Source: CAZPWQ01 sp964590495 (GTDB taxonomy: Bacteria; Bacteroidota; Rhodothermia; Balneolales; Balneolaceae). Taken from it: a stretch of DNA of 45,133 bases. Position 1 is the stretch's first letter. Every line of letters starts with the position of its first letter. The translations under genes and the position numbers were made by a program. The stretch is taken from positions 1-45,133 of the forward strand of contig CAZPWQ010000016.1 of assembly GCA_964590495.1 (NCBI GenBank), read 5' to 3'. Below are positions 17,805-25,916 of this stretch, piece by piece. The notes beneath the pieces were generated by a model. That model did not search any database, was not told where the DNA came from, and saw only the letters and a list, made by a program, of their open reading frames with translations.

Positions 17805-18029
17805 TCACTTTACATCATAGCCTTCTTTTTCAAGAAATGATTTCACCTTCGATACCTGATCACCCTGAATTTCGATTGTTTTGGCGTAGCTTGTTCCACC
17901 CGCTCCACAGTGTTTTTTTAGTTTCTTTTCAAGATCTTCAATTACCTGTGGATTGTGCTGGATATTACTGATCATTGTTACAGTCTTTCCACGTCTTCCG
18001 CCGGTATCCAATTTAACTTTTATTGCCAT
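17805..18029 (-). CDS. Short SUI1/YciH-like translation factor
   Basis: A 74-aa protein that is almost only a SUI1 (eIF1-like) domain: VKLDTGGRRGKTVTMI, then the KKHCGAGGTSYAKTIEIQGDQ segment corresponding to the KK-x-CGxGGT...EIQGD signature, and VKSFLEKEGYDVK. Bacterial YciH proteins are usually about 105-110 aa with an N-terminal tail; that tail is missing here. The family acts on start-site or initiator-tRNA discrimination in vitro; the cellular role in this organism is unknown. The ATG at 18029 is the only reasonable start. Confidence 0.88.
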   Translation of the reverse strand: MAIKVKLDTGGRRGKTVTMISNIQHNPQVIEDLEKKLKKHCGAGGTSYAKTIEIQGDQVSKVKSFLEKEGYDVK

Positions 18030-18134
18030 GATTTCATTTATCCTGATTTTAATGTGATGTCAAATTTCTATAAGCACCAGCTGTTTTCTAAAAAATCTGT
18101 TTGACGGGCCGTCATCTAACATAATACGATTCAG

Positions 18135-18287
18135 TCAATGAGTTTTATCGTCATCAGTTCGTTTATCGGCATTTTTTTGTTTCCATGCCTCATATTTGGT
18201 TTTATGTTCTAAATATATATCGTAAACGCAACGAACACATCCACTGCCGCAACATTCCGCAGGTAATGGTTTTTCAGGTTTTCTCAT
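18135..18287 (-). CDS. Oxidoreductase-like domain protein (50 aa)
   Basis: Small protein beginning MRKPEKPLPAECCGSGCVRC, followed by VYDIYLEHKTKYEAWKQK and a polar tail. The KPxxP, CCGSGC-x-x-C and V-x-D-x-Y arrangement is the oxidoreductase-like (Oxidored-like) domain known from short bacterial proteins and the N-terminus of some eukaryotic proteins. Four Cys within ten residues suggest a metal or redox site. I set the start at ATG 18287; a longer frame from 18545 runs back through a palindromic repeat and is not credible. Confidence 0.8.
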   Translation of the reverse strand: MRKPEKPLPAECCGSGCVRCVYDIYLEHKTKYEAWKQKNADKRTDDDKTH

Positions 18288-18443
18288 AGTTTGTAGAAAA
18301 TAGGGCCGTAATGTCTGCAAATCAAAAATATGTGCAGAAAGATTATCATTGGAGTCAGTACCCAAAAAGGAACAATAAAGGGCTGGATAGAAGCAAAATA
18401 GGTAGTAGTGGCTATTATCTAGTTTGGTACCCTTATCATACAC

Positions 18444-18517
18444 GCCCGACCGCGAAATCAGCCTGCCTACTCCCGACACCAGCAGTCGGGATTCGTGCAG
18501 GCAGGCGGCCGGACGGG
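18444..18517. repeat. Palindromic element interrupted by a second palindrome
   Basis: The outer sequence CCCGACCGCGAAATCAGC ... GGCCGGACGGG matches the uninterrupted element at 6646-6675. Between CAGC and GGCC lies a 44-bp palindrome (18463-18506, arms GCCTGCCT/AGGCAGGC, core CCCGAC ... GTCGGG). The reverse complement of that palindrome recurs at about 41113-41154. This reads as one mobile repeat inserted into another. Confidence 0.7.
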
Positions 18518-18522
18518 TAAGT

Positions 18523-19131
18523 CTAAAAATGCCCCTCTTTCTCATGATAGGCTTCCGGACGTTTTGTCTTTAACTCAAACCCGTGTGGTGAAAAATTCCG
18601 GAGATGCCACCAGAAGCGCTTTAGCTTTGAATCCGGCAGGGTAAAAGAGATAATAGATTGAGCCGCACGGCGCATCGTCTTATCAGCATCAGTGAACTCT
18701 TCAATATCCACAATAACCAGCCCGTTAAAGTCCTTTACCTTTTCCAGGAAATACCGTTCCTGTGGTGTGGCATATTTAACACGGGATTTGGAATATCCGG
18801 TATAGGCACCACAAAGTTTACCGCCGTTTTCGAAGTATAAAATAGAATCGGTCTGGTCCAGATTGTCGAATAATTCATCCAGTTTTTTGAATGTTTGAGA
18901 TTCAATTTTATGGATCAGTTCATCTGTTTGAATGACTTCAATTTTTCTATTCAGCTTTTGTTCAAATTCTTTCAAAGCCTCATCTTTATCAGGTTTATAG
19001 AGACCCAGAAAAAGGCAGAGGTGATGTTCTTTTTTATCAATATTTGAAACAAGGTGATCTAACAGTTCGCGGTAGGAAGAATCAGCGTAATGAATTTTTT
19101 GAAATTTATCTTCAGCGGTTTTGATATCCAT
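18523..19131 (-). CDS. Degenerate AAA+ ATPase-like protein lacking Walker motifs
   Basis: Soluble protein of 202 aa that I do not recognise as a named family. From about residue 37 it follows the outline of the Cdc48-type AAA+ domain: HHLCLFLGLYKPDKDEA at the P-loop position but without GxxGxGKT; SILYFENGGKLCG at the Walker B position but with Glu-Asn in place of Asp-Glu; YFLEKVKDFNGLVIV as the helix leading to sensor 1; then a double Arg (154-155) and IISFTLPD, like the RRFD..I.F..PD segment of active members. If correct it cannot hydrolyse ATP by the normal route and would be a scaffold or regulator. Alternative: an unrelated alpha/beta protein. It lies 235 nt upstream of the 50-aa gene on the same strand. 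Confidence 0.55.
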   Translation of the reverse strand: MDIKTAEDKFQKIHYADSSYRELLDHLVSNIDKKEHHLCLFLGLYKPDKDEALKEFEQKLNRKIEVIQTDELIHKIESQTFKKLDELFDNLDQTDSILYFENGGKLCGAYTGYSKSRVKYATPQERYFLEKVKDFNGLVIVDIEEFTDADKTMRRAAQSIISFTLPDSKLKRFWWHLRNFSPHGFELKTKRPEAYHEKEGHF

Positions 19132-19286
19132 GTGGTGCTGGGATTATCCTGAAAGTTGAAATTAAAATAGAAGGTAAATATAATTAAAAAATAAGCTCTT
19201 TCTGATATTGAAATCAGCCATCTCCGGCGGTGAGGAATATAATAATAGGAGTTTTGCTTTTCTAATTTTTACTGTATCTACATACG

Positions 19287-19318
19287 CCCTCAGTCCCTCA
19301 GTCCCTCAATCCCTCAGT
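19287..19318. repeat. Tandem octamer repeat (4 x CCCTCAGT)
   Basis: Four head-to-tail 8-bp units, three exact CCCTCAGT and one CCCTCAAT, ending 3 bases before the stop codon of the NlpC/P60 gene (which ends at 19322 on the minus strand). A related octamer array lies at 27201-27224. Confidence 0.8.
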
Positions 19319-19321
19319 AAA

Positions 19322-20515
19322 TCAAAATTCATACATCCGGTCGACATCAATAATATTACCTTTTTTGTGATTCAGGTATCGTTTGGCTTCCAGGAATCTG
19401 TTGATATTATACTCATCATAGTTATTCGACTCCGGATTCACACTGCTTATTGAAACATGTCCGGGGCTTACGGCGGAATGAATAAATTCATTAATACCTA
19501 TCCACATACCAACGTGTACAACCCGTTGAGGTGAAGAATCGGTTGCGGGATGGCCGAAGAAGAGGAGGTCGCCCGGACGAAGGTTCTTGAAATCTTCGGA
19601 AGTATCTATTGATTCACCTGCATGAACCTGTTGCGAAGCATCGCGTGGAATTACCCATCCATTCATAAAGTAGATTGTTTTGGTGAAGCCGCTGCAGTCT
19701 ACGCCTTTGGTAGATGTTCCGCCCCAGAGGTAGGGAACCCCCATCATCGTTTTGGCCGTTTCAACCAGGCCATCTTCGGAAGCGGTGACAGTGCCCTTCC
19801 ATTGTTCAAACGGTTGTGCTTCAGAACGGCTCACATAGCCGCTGCGTCCGTCAGGATATGCTACCGCATAGAAGTTGTCGCCAGTGTCTGTTATTCTTAA
19901 TAAACTGCCGCTTACAAGGTCCGATACTTTGGCAGATGTTGTTGATGGTTCCTCGAAAGCATACCCGTAGGTATCCAGGTAAATCAGTTTTTCAGATGAT
20001 TTCCAGTCTTCGAAGGTTTCTTTATCCATTAATTGCAATCCGCCGCTGTCGATCCAGGAAAGGTAATCGTCGGGTGTCTGCACCAGATACCAGTTCGATT
20101 GTTTTTTGAGTATTTTCAGCGGCATACCGAGGGTAGCCTGTGTTGCCAGCTGGGCAGGATGTGACGGTTCCGAGCGAATATTGGCTACGGAATTATTGAC
20201 CACCCCGTATGTTAAACCATCAAGTTCGTCGGAGGGAAGTACCCGCAGGCTGTCAACTGCTTCAATACCGTATTGGGAAAGGGAATCGAGCAGCGCGGCT
20301 TTGGCTTCCGGAAGAGTAGTTTCACCGGAAAGTATTAAATTGTTGCTGTTTTGAATTTCGACATCAAATAAAACGACACGATTATCCGGAGCAAAATGAT
20401 CTGCAGTATTCGATATGATTTGTTCAACTGTTTTCTGTTGCCGGGTTATCTCACAGCCGGCACTTACCAGTAGCAGAGTTACAAACAGTGAAATCAAGAG
20501 AAGTTTGTACGGCAT
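19322..20515 (-). CDS. NlpC/P60 family lipoprotein (peptidoglycan endopeptidase with SH3 domains)
   Basis: Cell-wall hydrolase of 397 aa that cuts peptide stems of peptidoglycan. A signal peptide ends in a lipobox (LVSAGC, Cys about 21), so it is a lipoprotein. Residues about 45-95 form a small alpha/beta region, possibly BON-like, followed by two bacterial SH3 segments (about 103-165 and 178-235). The C-terminal NlpC/P60 domain carries Cys about 274 (GVDCSGF), His about 334 (RVVHVGMWIG) and a further His about 346 (EFIHSA). All catalytic residues are present. It is a single gene with a hairpin and the Ig-like lipoprotein gene upstream, and a tandem octamer repeat at its 3' end. Confidence 0.92.
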   Translation of the reverse strand: MPYKLLLISLFVTLLLVSAGCEITRQQKTVEQIISNTADHFAPDNRVVLFDVEIQNSNNLILSGETTLPEAKAALLDSLSQYGIEAVDSLRVLPSDELDGLTYGVVNNSVANIRSEPSHPAQLATQATLGMPLKILKKQSNWYLVQTPDDYLSWIDSGGLQLMDKETFEDWKSSEKLIYLDTYGYAFEEPSTTSAKVSDLVSGSLLRITDTGDNFYAVAYPDGRSGYVSRSEAQPFEQWKGTVTASEDGLVETAKTMMGVPYLWGGTSTKGVDCSGFTKTIYFMNGWVIPRDASQQVHAGESIDTSEDFKNLRPGDLLFFGHPATDSSPQRVVHVGMWIGINEFIHSAVSPGHVSISSVNPESNNYDEYNINRFLEAKRYLNHKKGNIIDVDRMYEF

Positions 20516-20571
20516 TTGCTGCTATAAAAATTAATTATATTCTGTTTGCTAAAGAAGATAACATTATCTGC

Positions 20572-20618
20572 TAAATTGATCATCCCTTTATTCCTAAATA
20601 AGGGGGATGATCAATTTA
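20572..20618 (-). terminator. Hairpin downstream of the Ig-like lipoprotein gene
   Basis: A perfect 15-bp inverted repeat (20572-20586 TAAATTGATCATCCC and 20604-20618) with a 17-nt loop that can pair further. It lies about 100 nt past the stop of the minus-strand gene at 20718 and before the NlpC gene start, a suitable position for a terminator of the former. Confidence 0.55.
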
Positions 20619-20717
20619 ATCACTATTAATATGTGTGAGATGGCTGAAACCGATACCGTCCATCGGTCAGCCTTTGGTTTTGTTGTTCGGATTTCAAAAT
20701 TTAACAGCAGTTTTAAA

Positions 20718-22142
20718 TCAAAATCCTTTCCGCCTGATACCGGAAATGCCACTGAAGGTGGTAGTGTTGCCTGAGGGTGTAGTAACAGAGATTTTTAAGG
20801 TAAGATCGGCCGGATCATTAGTAAATTCATCAGTATCCCTTATGGAAAAGGAAAATTCCGTAGCACCGGGTCCGGGGAAAAGGTGATTGCCAAGTGTAAG
20901 ATCGGTATCGCCGGTAATCTCTATGCCTTCTCCGCCCTCAATAGAAATCTGCGTTCCTGCAGCCATCGGGTTACCATTTATATCCGTGACTGTATAATCG
21001 AAACTGGCACCCCCATTGGGATCAAGATCAAAAGTGAGCGGACTGGCATCGATAATAGCATCCGATGTGGAAAAGACGACGTTAATTTCTTTTGAAATCC
21101 GCTGATCATTTTCATTTACCGTTGAAGCAGTGACCGTGGAATAACCCGGCCGGCCTCCGCTGCCGCCTATATCATCATTCGGACGGGGTTCACCCGAAAT
21201 AAGCTCAGCGATAACAATGCCATCATTATCCGTTTCACCGGAACCCTGAATGATTCCGCCGGTAGTACTGAAATAAACCACAGTACCAGGTTTTACAGGG
21301 TTACTGAATTTATCTCCAACAATAACTGTGATGGGATTTCTGATATTATTAAAGGAATATCCTTCAAAATTGAATTTATCAGGAGCTATGCTAAAATGAT
21401 CATCATCCGGAAATCCCCCGTGTATAGCTATCAGAACAGGTTTCGATCTAATTGTAAGTCCAACTTCGGGGCGATCAACCAATGCCTGCACTTTCACTGC
21501 TCCGGCGGCATTTCCGCTAAAAAGTGATGTGGTAACCTGCCCTTGTGAGTTCGTACGAGCTGTCGCAGGTATAATTTCTTCGCTACCGCCGGGACCGGAA
21601 ACAATTTCAAACTCAACTTCCACTGCTTTTTCACTGTTCAGGCTTCTGCCCGCGGAATCCTGTACAACAAACGAAAAGGCAGTACTAACCAAATCACCGG
21701 TTTCTGCAATATTAATTGATTGGTTGGAAACACTGGAAAGTATAATAGCTGCAGCTCCTTCAGGTTCTCCGCCCACTGAATCACCGTTGTCATCTCCATC
21801 CTGATTGGAAGATGAAGGAAGTTCTATGATAAGATCATCAACGTTATTCGATGAAGACATTTTAAAGGTTGTCGTTGTTGTCTGAAACCCCTGTTTTGAA
21901 ACTTCCAGGGTGACCTGAACTGTTTCATCAACATCTATATCAAATGAAAAGTTACCCAGTGAATCTGTAGTGGCGGATGCCTGCAGTTCCGGAGGTGATG
22001 TTATTTCGACAATAGCCCCGCTGATAACATTTCCCGACCCTTGTTCAATAACTTCACCTGCGATAATAACCGATTCGTCCGGTTCGCAACTGTGAAACAC
22101 GATTGCAAATAAAATTAAAAGAGAAAAAAAACGTACATTCAT
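20718..22142 (-). CDS. Multidomain Ig-like lipoprotein
   Basis: Probable surface or periplasmic lipoprotein of 474 aa. The signal peptide ends FAIVFHSC (Cys about 19), followed by the acidic residues EPDES, similar to export signals of Bacteroidota surface lipoproteins. Residues about 27-100 form a carboxypeptidase-regulatory-like beta-sandwich (GAIVEITSPP ... TTDSLGNFSFDID). After a Ser/Asp/Gly-rich linker come two or three Big_1/invasin-like Ig domains (for example TNSQGQVTTSLFSGNAAGAVKV and GTVVYFSTTGGIIQGSGETD). No enzymatic motif is seen; an adhesion or structural role is inferred from domain types only. It is divergent from the SulP gene. Confidence 0.75.
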   Translation of the reverse strand: MNVRFFSLLILFAIVFHSCEPDESVIIAGEVIEQGSGNVISGAIVEITSPPELQASATTDSLGNFSFDIDVDETVQVTLEVSKQGFQTTTTTFKMSSSNNVDDLIIELPSSSNQDGDDNGDSVGGEPEGAAAIILSSVSNQSINIAETGDLVSTAFSFVVQDSAGRSLNSEKAVEVEFEIVSGPGGSEEIIPATARTNSQGQVTTSLFSGNAAGAVKVQALVDRPEVGLTIRSKPVLIAIHGGFPDDDHFSIAPDKFNFEGYSFNNIRNPITVIVGDKFSNPVKPGTVVYFSTTGGIIQGSGETDNDGIVIAELISGEPRPNDDIGGSGGRPGYSTVTASTVNENDQRISKEINVVFSTSDAIIDASPLTFDLDPNGGASFDYTVTDINGNPMAAGTQISIEGGEGIEITGDTDLTLGNHLFPGPGATEFSFSIRDTDEFTNDPADLTLKISVTTPSGNTTTFSGISGIRRKGF

Positions 22143-22308
22143 TGCGTTATGATCAATTATATAATGACTTTTTCTGGAGAATTTGGGAAGTTAATCCCGT
22201 TAACAAGAGTATCCCGAAGTTTAATTGTTACCAATATTAAAAAATTTTAACGAAAAAACATCAAATTATCTTTTTTTGGATAAACAAGCTTGCAAAAGTT
22301 ACTGACAG

Positions 22309-24072
22309 ATGGCATTTAAGGAAATAATAAGCTGGTTTACCAACAATCTGACTATTCTGAAATGGCTTCCCTCTTACGGGAAGAATTCTTTTCAGAAAGA
22401 CCTCATAGCGGGTTTAACAGTAGGAGTGATGATCATTCCACAGGCTATGGCCTATGCTGTGCTTGCGGGGGTTCCACCCATTTATGGACTATACGCCTCA
22501 GTAGTTCCACTGCTTATCTATCCTCTGTTCGGTACCTCAAAACATCTTTCTGTAGGTGTTGTAGCTATTGATATGCTCGTAGTATCGGCCGGTGTAGGAA
22601 TGATTGCACCTCAAAACACACCTGAATTTATAGGACTGGTAATCTTATTGAGCTGTTTTGTGGGACTTATACAAATTGCCATGTCGATAGCGCGACTGGG
22701 TTTTATCGTTAATTTGTTGTCAAAGCCGGTAGTTGTCGGATTTACGGCTGCTGCGCCTATAATCATATCTGCAAGTCAGCTGGGAGGGCTTTTAGGTGTC
22801 GAATTGGTACAGAGCCAATATGTTTATACACTTTTGGTTGATCTGTATCAAAAGATATATGATGTCCAGTTTATTACAGCTACAATAGGGGTGGGTTCGG
22901 TGGTAGTATTGTTGTTGGTGAAGAGTTATTTTCCGATAGCACCTGAAGCGTTAATTATTGTACTTTTTTCTACACTTATCGTTTGGCTTACCGGATTGCA
23001 ACCAAAGGACCTGCAGCTGATTGGTGAAGTTCCATCGGGTATTCCCAAAGTGGCGTTTCCCACTATTGAGCCGGACAACCTGCGTCGGCTGATGCCAACA
23101 GCTATTACGTTGGCACTTATCCAGTTCATGAACGTAGTTTCGCTTGGCAGAACGTTTGCATCGAAATATCACTACACCATAAATTCAAACAGAGAATTAT
23201 TTGCTGTCGGAACAGCCAACTTCCTGGGGGGTATATTCAGGGGCATACCGGTGTCGGGCAGTTTTTCCAGGACGGCCATTAACGAGCAGGCGGGTGCGAA
23301 AAGTCCACTGACAAATGCCGTTGTCGGATTAGTTGTTTTTGTTTCCCTTTTTATACTTACTCCTCTCTTTTATTATATACCGATAGCGGCACTGTCGGCA
23401 ATAATCATTATCGCAGCCATCAGTCTGATCGACATTGATGAAGTACGTTATTTGTTCCGGACGAAAGAGAGAGACGGTTATATAGCTATATTTACTTTTG
23501 TAACGACCCTTTTGGTTGGAATTCAGGAGGGGATATTATTGGGAGTGGGAGCTTCCCTTATCGCAGTAATGATGCGTGCAAGTCGTCCGCATGTAGCTGT
23601 ATTGGGGCATTTGAAAGGTTCGCGAAATTTTCGCGATGTCGAACGATTTCCGGATGCAAATCAGATAGAAGACCTCCTTATATTGCGGGTGGATGCCTCG
23701 TTTTCTTTTAATAATGCCGAATACTTCAAGGAGTTTATTCTTAAGAAAAGCGAAAAGGAAAATAGGCCGGTTAAGGCAGTCATTATTGACGGTATCAGTA
23801 TTAATGACCTTGATACAACAGCTATCGAAGCACTGGAGATAGTAGTACAAAGCCTTCACGAACTTGATATTGATTTGCATTTTGCAGGCTTAAAGGGACC
23901 TATCAGGGATATTATGATGCGTTCCGGTTTAGCCCGGAAACTTGGAGGAACACATTTCCACATGTCACCACATCAGGCTGTAAAATATATTCTGGAAAAA
24001 TGGGCTAAAAAAACAGGAGAAGAGGAAGAAAACCGGCAAAAGCTGGATAAGTATATGAAAGATATTGATTAA
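22309..24072 (+). CDS. SulP family anion permease with STAS domain
   Basis: Inner-membrane anion transporter (587 aa) of the SLC26/SulP family; substrates in the family include sulfate, bicarbonate and dicarboxylates, and the substrate here is undetermined. The membrane domain opens with the family signature GLTVGVMIIPQAMAYAVLAG and PIYGLYASVVPLLIY, and includes PVSGSFSRTAINEQAGAKSP. It runs to about residue 410. A C-terminal STAS domain (about 435-565) contains ASFSFNNAEYFK and DLDTTAIEAL. No carbonic anhydrase or sulfate-assimilation gene is adjacent, so context does not settle the substrate. Confidence 0.93.
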   Translation: MAFKEIISWFTNNLTILKWLPSYGKNSFQKDLIAGLTVGVMIIPQAMAYAVLAGVPPIYGLYASVVPLLIYPLFGTSKHLSVGVVAIDMLVVSAGVGMIAPQNTPEFIGLVILLSCFVGLIQIAMSIARLGFIVNLLSKPVVVGFTAAAPIIISASQLGGLLGVELVQSQYVYTLLVDLYQKIYDVQFITATIGVGSVVVLLLVKSYFPIAPEALIIVLFSTLIVWLTGLQPKDLQLIGEVPSGIPKVAFPTIEPDNLRRLMPTAITLALIQFMNVVSLGRTFASKYHYTINSNRELFAVGTANFLGGIFRGIPVSGSFSRTAINEQAGAKSPLTNAVVGLVVFVSLFILTPLFYYIPIAALSAIIIIAAISLIDIDEVRYLFRTKERDGYIAIFTFVTTLLVGIQEGILLGVGASLIAVMMRASRPHVAVLGHLKGSRNFRDVERFPDANQIEDLLILRVDASFSFNNAEYFKEFILKKSEKENRPVKAVIIDGISINDLDTTAIEALEIVVQSLHELDIDLHFAGLKGPIRDIMMRSGLARKLGGTHFHMSPHQAVKYILEKWAKKTGEEEENRQKLDKYMKDID

Positions 24073-24135
24073 GTACTTTATCTTTAAATGTAAATTTACT
24101 ATATAGTAATACGTGCCATTAATTAACTTGCCGTG

Positions 24136-24143
24136 AAAGGAGG
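24136..24143 (+). promoter_or_regulatory. Strong Shine-Dalgarno before the tonB-family gene
   Basis: AAAGGAGG lies 7 nt before ATG 24151. Most starts in this window lack any such site, as is usual for Bacteroidota, so this one stands out and fixes the start. Confidence 0.75.
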
Positions 24144-24150
24144 TTAGCAT

Positions 24151-24804
24151 ATGGATAAAAGAAAAAAGCCTGATGCTGATTTAAAGAAGTATTATACAGT
24201 ATTTCTGGAAATAGCTTTACTCCTCGTCCTTATTATCTTCCTGGTTGCTACCAAAATTGAATTAAGACCGGGTGAACAGGATCTGAACCTGACGGAAGAA
24301 CAGGAAGTTATTCAGATGGAGGATATTATACAGACAAAACAGGAGGAGAGACCCCCGCCCCCGCCTAAACCACGGGTGCCGGTGGAAGTTCCCAACGATG
24401 AAATAATTGAAGATGATGAAATCATGATTAATGCTGATTTTAACATCGATGATCCTCTTGAAATGCCACCTCCTCCGCCTGAGGAGGAAGAGGAAGAAGA
24501 GGATTTCTTCATAGCCGTTGAACAAATGCCCAAACTGATTGGAGGCCAGACCAAATTGCAGGGATGCGTTGAATATCCCTCAAGAGCACGAAAAGCCGGT
24601 ATTGAAGGACGGGTAATCGTGCAGTTTATTGTAAATGAAGAGGGTAAAGTCGAGGATCCGAAAGTTATCAGAGGCATTGGCGGTGGTGCCGATGAAGAAG
24701 CACTTCGCTGCGTAAAACAAGCTGAGTTCGAACCCGGCCGACAGCGTGGCAATCCCGTACGGGTACAATACAGTCTCCCTGTAATATACAGACTGCAAAA
24801 TTAA
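24151..24804 (+). CDS. TonB family energy-transducing protein
   Basis: A 217-aa TonB-like protein that would transmit proton-motive force from ExbBD to outer-membrane receptors. After a basic N-terminus, one membrane anchor spans about residues 18-35. A Pro- and Glu-rich periplasmic spacer follows (PPPPPKP near 68-74 and PPPPPEEEEEEE near 106-117). The TonB C-terminal domain runs from about 138 (YPSRARKAGIEGRV) to PVRVQYSLPVIYRLQN. Cys 139 and Cys 187 in this domain flank the sheet and may form a disulfide, which is not usual for TonB. No exbB/exbD genes are adjacent. Confidence 0.92.
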   Translation: MDKRKKPDADLKKYYTVFLEIALLLVLIIFLVATKIELRPGEQDLNLTEEQEVIQMEDIIQTKQEERPPPPPKPRVPVEVPNDEIIEDDEIMINADFNIDDPLEMPPPPPEEEEEEEDFFIAVEQMPKLIGGQTKLQGCVEYPSRARKAGIEGRVIVQFIVNEEGKVEDPKVIRGIGGGADEEALRCVKQAEFEPGRQRGNPVRVQYSLPVIYRLQN

Positions 24805-25189
24805 GCATTTTCTTATTCTCCGGTCACCAAATGATGTAATTTCACGCTGCAGACTTGGAGCGAAACATGGTCGTTTTATGTTTTTCCGGTCTGGAATCTG
24901 TTTACTAATCCCACCTTCTGTCTGTTGCCATATCGAACTCACCCCCGTCCCGTCCAAAAAACCCATGAGCCGTTCACCCCTCCGCCGAAGGGGACTTTTC
25001 AGGGACCGCAAAGATCGGCCCGGTTCCAAGCGCCCTGTTCCATTGGATAGCAATAAAATTTAGATATGTTTAATACCTGGTTACAGGGCAAAGCTTCCCT
25101 CGCCCTGTAGGAGAGGGATCGAGGGAGAGGGTAAAAAGGCATTTAGGCAATTACCTGCCATTGAAGTTTGTATAAAACAAATGACTTTA
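24805..25189. other. Intergenic spacer between tonB-family gene and bioD
   Basis: No gene is supported. It contains hairpin-forming repeats: CCCCT ... AGGGG at 24977-24993 and CCCTCG ... CGAGGG at 25097-25125. The frame 24580-25053 on the minus strand overlaps the tonB gene and has low-quality composition. Confidence 0.5.
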
Positions 25190-25197
25190 TAACTTTG
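25167..25197 (+). promoter_or_regulatory. Bacteroidetes-type promoter for bioDA
   Basis: TTTG at 25167-25170, a 19-nt spacer and TAACTTTG at 25190-25197 match the Bacteroidota -33/-7 consensus exactly. The bioD ATG is 35 nt downstream. No BirA-like operator was identified. Confidence 0.75.
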
Positions 25198-25232
25198 ACG
25201 CTTCTGTTTTTAGATTTAAATAAAGAAGATTT

Positions 25233-25865
25233 ATGGCATTCGAATGGCCTAAACATATTTTTGTATCCGGCACCGATACCGGCATAGGTAAAACAGTTGT
25301 ATCATCGATATTAACGGCAGGTCTGGAGGCAAGCTACTGGAAACCGGTTCAGGCAGGATTAGAGGAGGAAACAGATACCGAATTTGTACGGCGTGTAACT
25401 GGTTTGGCCGAAAGCCACTTCATTCCTGAAACCTGGCGCCTGAATACGCCGATGTCGCCCCATGCAGCAGCCGAAATCGACAATGTTGCAATAAGCCTGG
25501 ATGATTTTACCTTGCCGGGCTTTGAATCTGATCACCTGATCATTGAAGGCGCCGGAGGATTGTTGGTGCCATTAAATGACAAACACATGATCATCGATCT
25601 AATTGAGCACCTTGATATCCCTGTGTTGTTGGTTGCACGAAGTGAGCTGGGAACACTCAACCACACTTTTTTGTCACTGGAGGCGCTGCGAAATCGCGGT
25701 ATCTCTATTATGGGGGTAGTTTTAAATGGTCCCGCGCATGAAAGTAACCGGCGTACTATCGAACAAATCGGACAGGTTAATATATTGGCAGAAATAGAGT
25801 TTGCTGATGATTTGAACCCGGAAACGGTCAGAAAAATATTTACAGAACGATTTCGTGACAGGTAG
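25233..25865 (+). CDS. bioD: Dethiobiotin synthetase
   Basis: ATP-dependent carboxylase (210 aa) that closes the ureido ring of biotin from 7,8-diaminopelargonate. The P-loop GTDTGIGKTVVSS is near the N-terminus; other signatures are the KPVQAGLEEETD segment and IIEGAGGLLVPLN. Length is normal. bioA follows after 51 nt, so the two consecutive steps of biotin synthesis are together; bioB and bioF are not in the window. Confidence 0.95.
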   Translation: MAFEWPKHIFVSGTDTGIGKTVVSSILTAGLEASYWKPVQAGLEEETDTEFVRRVTGLAESHFIPETWRLNTPMSPHAAAEIDNVAISLDDFTLPGFESDHLIIEGAGGLLVPLNDKHMIIDLIEHLDIPVLLVARSELGTLNHTFLSLEALRNRGISIMGVVLNGPAHESNRRTIEQIGQVNILAEIEFADDLNPETVRKIFTERFRDR

Positions 25866-25916
25866 AACTTTTTTCCGAATTACAATAGCATATAAAAAAA
25901 TAGACCCGGATTTAAT

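Noticed and set aside
17558..17971. Plus-strand 137-aa frame
   Set aside because: It translates repeat palindromes and is antisense to the SUI1-like gene.
18288..18545. Upstream extension of the 50-aa oxidoreductase-like protein
   Set aside because: The extension translates a palindromic repeat and overlaps the neighbouring gene's end; the conserved part begins at ATG 18287.
24580..25053. Minus-strand 157-aa frame
   Set aside because: It overlaps the tonB-family gene antisense and continues through palindromic repeats; the composition is not protein-like.
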